Below are positions 6,196 to 8,180 of a stretch of 8,180 nt of DNA, in pieces. Made by a program: the position numbers and the translations under genes. The notes under the pieces were generated by a model. The model saw nothing but the letters and a program-made list of their open reading frames with translations. It had not been told where the DNA came from and did no database searches. This DNA is from an uncultured Butyrivibrio sp. (GTDB taxonomy: Bacteria > Bacillota > Clostridia > Lachnospirales > Lachnospiraceae), in the NCBI GenBank assembly GCA_910577605.1, contig CAJTON010000029.1, positions 6,735 through 14,914 of the forward strand, given 5' to 3'. Every line of letters starts with the position of its first letter. The stretch's first letter is position 1.

Positions 6196-6582
6196 TCAGC
6201 CTCCAGACGTGGTTTCCGGCACAACCGATATCGCCGCGAGTATTTCCGACGGCGTCATCCCCGTGTTCAGCGTGTATGTCCCCGGAGTAAATTTCTTATA
6301 ATAATCGGACAGCATTGCCTGCGCCTTGAAAAGTCCTGTGTCCTCAATAAGCCCGCCCGCCTTCAAAAGCTCCGCCACTCCCTCGGTAGTGTAACCGTCA
6401 GGTATCGTTATCTCGACATCGCGCGCCTCTGCCTTGGGAGTCATTGATTTTTCGTCAAAAATATCCCTTCCGAAATTATACGCGGTCCTTCCTATAAAAT
6501 AAAGACCCATCGCCACGATAACAAATATAAGCGTGCGGCAGGACACGGATAATATGGTGCTTGCCAGTTTTCTGCTTTCCAT
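6196..6582 (-). CDS. Short membrane-anchored MltG/YceG-like protein lacking the lytic domain
   Basis: This 128-residue protein has a short basic N-terminus, one membrane segment (about residues 15-32, TLIFVIVAMGLYFIG) and a small extracytoplasmic domain. The stretch VEITIPDGYTTEGVAELLKA (57-76), then GLFKAQAM, then TPGTYTLNTGMTPSEILAAI (99-118) matches the LysM-like N-terminal part of MltG. MltG is the endolytic murein transglycosylase that cleaves nascent glycan strands. The protein ends right after this domain, so the catalytic YceG domain with its essential Glu is absent; full-length MltG is about 340 or more residues. It probably binds rather than cuts peptidoglycan. The start at ATG 6582 is set by GGAGG at 6590-6594. 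It lies 25 bases after the YlbF-family gene, and its TGA lies 2 bases before the TTG of trmR. Bacillus subtilis has yrrL (mltG) in the same position before yrrM. Confidence 0.78.
   Translation of the reverse strand: MESRKLASTILSVSCRTLIFVIVAMGLYFIGRTAYNFGRDIFDEKSMTPKAEARDVEITIPDGYTTEGVAELLKAGGLIEDTGLFKAQAMLSDYYKKFTPGTYTLNTGMTPSEILAAISVVPETTSGG
6200..6204 (-). promoter_or_regulatory. Ribosome binding site supporting the TTG start of trmR
   Basis: GGAGG lies within the final codons of the MltG-like gene and 6 bases before TTG 6193. It is what makes the non-ATG start credible. Confidence 0.8.
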
Positions 6583-6589
6583 ATCCACA

Positions 6590-6594
6590 CCTCC
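6590..6594 (-). promoter_or_regulatory. Ribosome binding site of the MltG-like gene
   Basis: GGAGG lies 7 bases before ATG 6582. An open frame continues upstream to an ATG at 6636 inside the YlbF-family gene, but that start has no comparable site. A GTG at 6588 is too close to this site to be used. Confidence 0.8.
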
Positions 6595-6607
6595 AATAAA
6601 CAAATAC

Positions 6608-6976
6608 TCAGTCCAGAAACTGATTGTCAAAATCAATTTCAGAAATGATTATCCGTTTTACATCCTGCAAAAGTCTGCCAAGTCCGACTTCCGCGTTCAG
6701 AAATTCGTCAACAAGCGGATTTCCGCGAAGCCTTCTTGATTCCGCGACAAACGCCGAATACTCGTCATATGTCATTCTTCCTCCGCCGCCGTTCTGACGC
6801 TGGAAATTGTTCCGTCTCAGATTGTTCACCTGGGCGTAAAGCTCCGGCTGGCCCTGAAGTTCTTCAAGCCTCTGCCTGTATACGGTATATTCGCTGCTGC
6901 TTCTTATCGCTACCGACAACTGTTTTGCAAGGTTTACCGTCTTCTCAAGTCCCGCCTGTTCTAATCCTTCGTTCAT
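6608..6976 (-). CDS. YlbF/YmcA-family protein
   Basis: This 122-residue, largely helical and charged protein resembles the YlbF/YmcA (Com_YlbF) family. In Bacillus subtilis, YlbF, YmcA and YaaT form a complex that modulates RNase Y-dependent mRNA processing, competence, biofilm formation and sporulation. Seen here are an N-terminal amphipathic helix with KQLSVAIRSSSEYTVYRQ, an LEELQGQPELYAQVNNLRRNNF segment (family-typical helical hairpin), a QNGGGG linker, and a second helical region ending at DVKRIIISEIDFD. The ATG at 6976 is preferred because GGAGG at 6985-6989 sits 8 bases upstream; an in-frame GTG at 6985 overlaps that site. The protein has no cysteine at all, so it cannot ligate an iron-sulfur cluster as the B. 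subtilis complex does. Its place directly after RNase J suggests a role in RNA decay, but that is inference. Family assignment is by sequence feel and length, not a search. Confidence 0.82.
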   Translation of the reverse strand: MNEGLEQAGLEKTVNLAKQLSVAIRSSSEYTVYRQRLEELQGQPELYAQVNNLRRNNFQRQNGGGGRMTYDEYSAFVAESRRLRGNPLVDEFLNAEVGLGRLLQDVKRIIISEIDFDNQFLD

Positions 6977-6984
6977 TGCATCCA

Positions 6985-6989
6985 CCTCC
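6985..6989 (-). promoter_or_regulatory. Ribosome binding site of the YlbF-family gene
   Basis: GGAGG lies 8 bases before the ATG at 6976. The spacing decides the start in favour of that ATG over the in-frame GTG at 6985, whose first base lies within the site. Confidence 0.8.
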
Positions 6990-7031
6990 GAATCAGACTG
7001 TATCCCGGATCCGACCGGGCTTATGCCGCTG

Positions 7032-8180
7032 TTACGACACTTCCATGATTATGGGAAGTATCATAGGCGTCCTCTTCATTTTTTTCCATATATAATCACC
7101 GAGCCTGTCTTTTATTTCGCCTTTTATCTTTGACCAGTCTGTCACTCTTCCGTCAAGGCACTTCATAACCGACTCGTAAACTACGTTGGTAGCGTCGTCT
7201 ATAAGCATCTCGGACTCGCGGACATATACAAAACCTCTTGTTACAATATCCGGACCCGCAAGAAGCTGATTCGTATCGCCGTCAAGCGTCAGCACGACGA
7301 TAATGATTCCGTTTTCCGCAAGCGTCTGTCTGTCGCGCAGTACGATATTACCCACATCGCCCACGCCGAGACCGTCCACCATAAGACTTCCCGAATGCAC
7401 AGTCTGCGTTACTCCGGCATTTTCTTCGGAAATCTCAAGCACGTCGCCCGATGAAAGTATAAAAATATTGTCTTTTTCTATTCCCATGCTCTCGGCAAGC
7501 TCGGCGTGTTTCACAAGATGCCTGTACTCTCCGTGGACAGGAACCGCGTATTTGGGTTTTAATATCGAATAAATAAGCTTTATCTCCTCCTGAGAGGCGT
7601 GTCCCGACACATGTGTGTCCTGAAAAATAACCTTTGCGCCCTTCATGGAAAGCTCGTTTATCACTCTCGCGACCGATTTCTCGTTGCCGGGAATGGGCGT
7701 CGCGCTCACGATTATAACGTCGCCGGGCTTTATCGTCACTTTCTTGTGTATGGACGCCGCCATTCTCGAAAGCGCCGCCATGGACTCGCCCTGACTGCCC
7801 GTGGTTATGATAGTAACTTTGTCGTCAGGATACTTTTTTATCTCCTCGGTGTCTATCAGCGTTCCCTCCGGAATGCTTATATAGCCTAACTCCGTCGCGA
7901 CGTTGATTATATTGACCATGCTACGTCCCTCCACGGCCACCTTTCTTCCGTGCGCGCACGAAGCGTTTATTATCTGCTGGACCCTGTCCACATTTGACGC
8001 GAAGGTCGCGACTATTATCCTTCTGTCGGCATTGTCGTCAAATATAGTCTGGAACGTCTTTCCTACGGTCTTTTCCGACATGGTATAGCCCGGTCTCATA
8101 ATATTGGTGCTGTCGCAGAGAAGCGCGAGAACGCCCTTTTTGCCGAGTTCTCCCATTCTCTGCAAGTCTATAGGCTCCCC
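7032..8180 (-). CDS. rnj: Ribonuclease J, 5'-truncated by the window edge
   Basis: RNase J is a metallo-beta-lactamase/beta-CASP ribonuclease (5'-3' exonuclease and endonuclease) acting in cytoplasmic RNA decay and maturation in Firmicutes. The reading frame is open to the edge, beginning GEPIDLQRMGELGKKG, so the apparent TTG at 8165 is an internal Leu codon. In the visible 382 residues I see CDSTN (22-26, metal-binding Asp), TTGSQGE (126-132), ATPIPGNE (160-167), HVSGHA (190-195) and PVHGEYRH (214-221). These are the RNase J beta-CASP and metal-site signatures in the usual order. The family is about 555 residues long, so roughly 170 N-terminal residues, including the HxHxDH motif, lie outside the window. 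The C-terminal domain (DGLGVGDVGNIVLRDRQ onward) is complete and ends at a TAA codon. The YlbF-family gene follows after 55 bases, suggesting co-transcription. Whether this is J1 or J2 cannot be decided here. Confidence 0.96.
   Translation of the reverse strand, partial: GEPIDLQRMGELGKKGVLALLCDSTNIMRPGYTMSEKTVGKTFQTIFDDNADRRIIVATFASNVDRVQQIINASCAHGRKVAVEGRSMVNIINVATELGYISIPEGTLIDTEEIKKYPDDKVTIITTGSQGESMAALSRMAASIHKKVTIKPGDVIIVSATPIPGNEKSVARVINELSMKGAKVIFQDTHVSGHASQEEIKLIYSILKPKYAVPVHGEYRHLVKHAELAESMGIEKDNIFILSSGDVLEISEENAGVTQTVHSGSLMVDGLGVGDVGNIVLRDRQTLAENGIIIVVLTLDGDTNQLLAGPDIVTRGFVYVRESEMLIDDATNVVYESVMKCLDGRVTDWSKIKGEIKDRLGDYIWKKMKRTPMILPIIMEVS

Noticed and set aside
6994..7011. CCCGG/CCGGG stem between RNase J and the YlbF-family gene as a terminator
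   Set aside because: It has five base pairs, a 6-base loop and no U-tract, and the next gene has its own ribosome binding site 55 bases on, so read-through is more likely.

Overview
The window comes from a chromosome of a low-to-mid GC Gram-positive bacterium, most likely a spore-forming (or ancestrally spore-forming) member of the Clostridia, and probably Lachnospiraceae-like. This rests on an RNase J, a YlbF-family protein, a sporulation-type sigma factor resembling SigK, a TrmR/U32-peptidase tRNA-modification pair, an LCP cell-wall ligase, and strong AAGGAGG-type ribosome binding sites. The family-level placement is an inference from protein style only. All ten genes lie on the minus strand, so the transcriptional order runs from high to low coordinates.

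Region 1 (8180 to 4263) reads as one gene run: the 3' two-thirds of RNase J, a small cysteine-free YlbF-family protein, a 128-residue membrane-anchored MltG-like protein without the catalytic domain, the tRNA wobble 5-hydroxyuridine methyltransferase TrmR, and a U32 peptidase-family TrhP-like protein. The order MltG-like, TrmR, U32 matches Bacillus subtilis yrrL-yrrM-yrrN/yrrO. The U32 gene is broken by a frameshift at about 4902, exactly where a conserved cysteine is expected.

Region 2 (4262 to 3569) is a SigK-like sigma factor. It has a weak TTG start, no visible pro-sequence, and a possible sporulation-type promoter just upstream.

Region 3 (3568 to 2699) is a Dpm1-like family 2 glycosyltransferase behind a good vegetative promoter (TTGAAA, 17 bases, TATACT).

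Region 4 (2705 to 2479) is the most unusual part of the window. A 207-bp non-coding element carries 25-base inverted arms matching at 24 positions and several nested hairpins, and it is flanked by a perfect 10-bp direct repeat. It looks like a miniature inverted-repeat transposable element (MITE) or a structured intergenic repeat. One flanking repeat overlaps the glycosyltransferase stop codon. The other forms an extended -10 promoter for the next gene, with one base supplied by the element.

Region 5 (2414 to 1) is a cell-envelope cluster: an LytR-CpsA-Psr (LCP) protein, a sugar-nucleotidyltransferase-like protein, and the first 21 codons of a lysine-rich, possibly membrane-bound protein that runs off the window. 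With the glycosyltransferase, these genes suggest lipid-linked sugar or wall-glycopolymer work. No tRNA, rRNA, CRISPR array or transposase gene was seen. The longest stretch without a gene is the 284 bp holding the repeat element.
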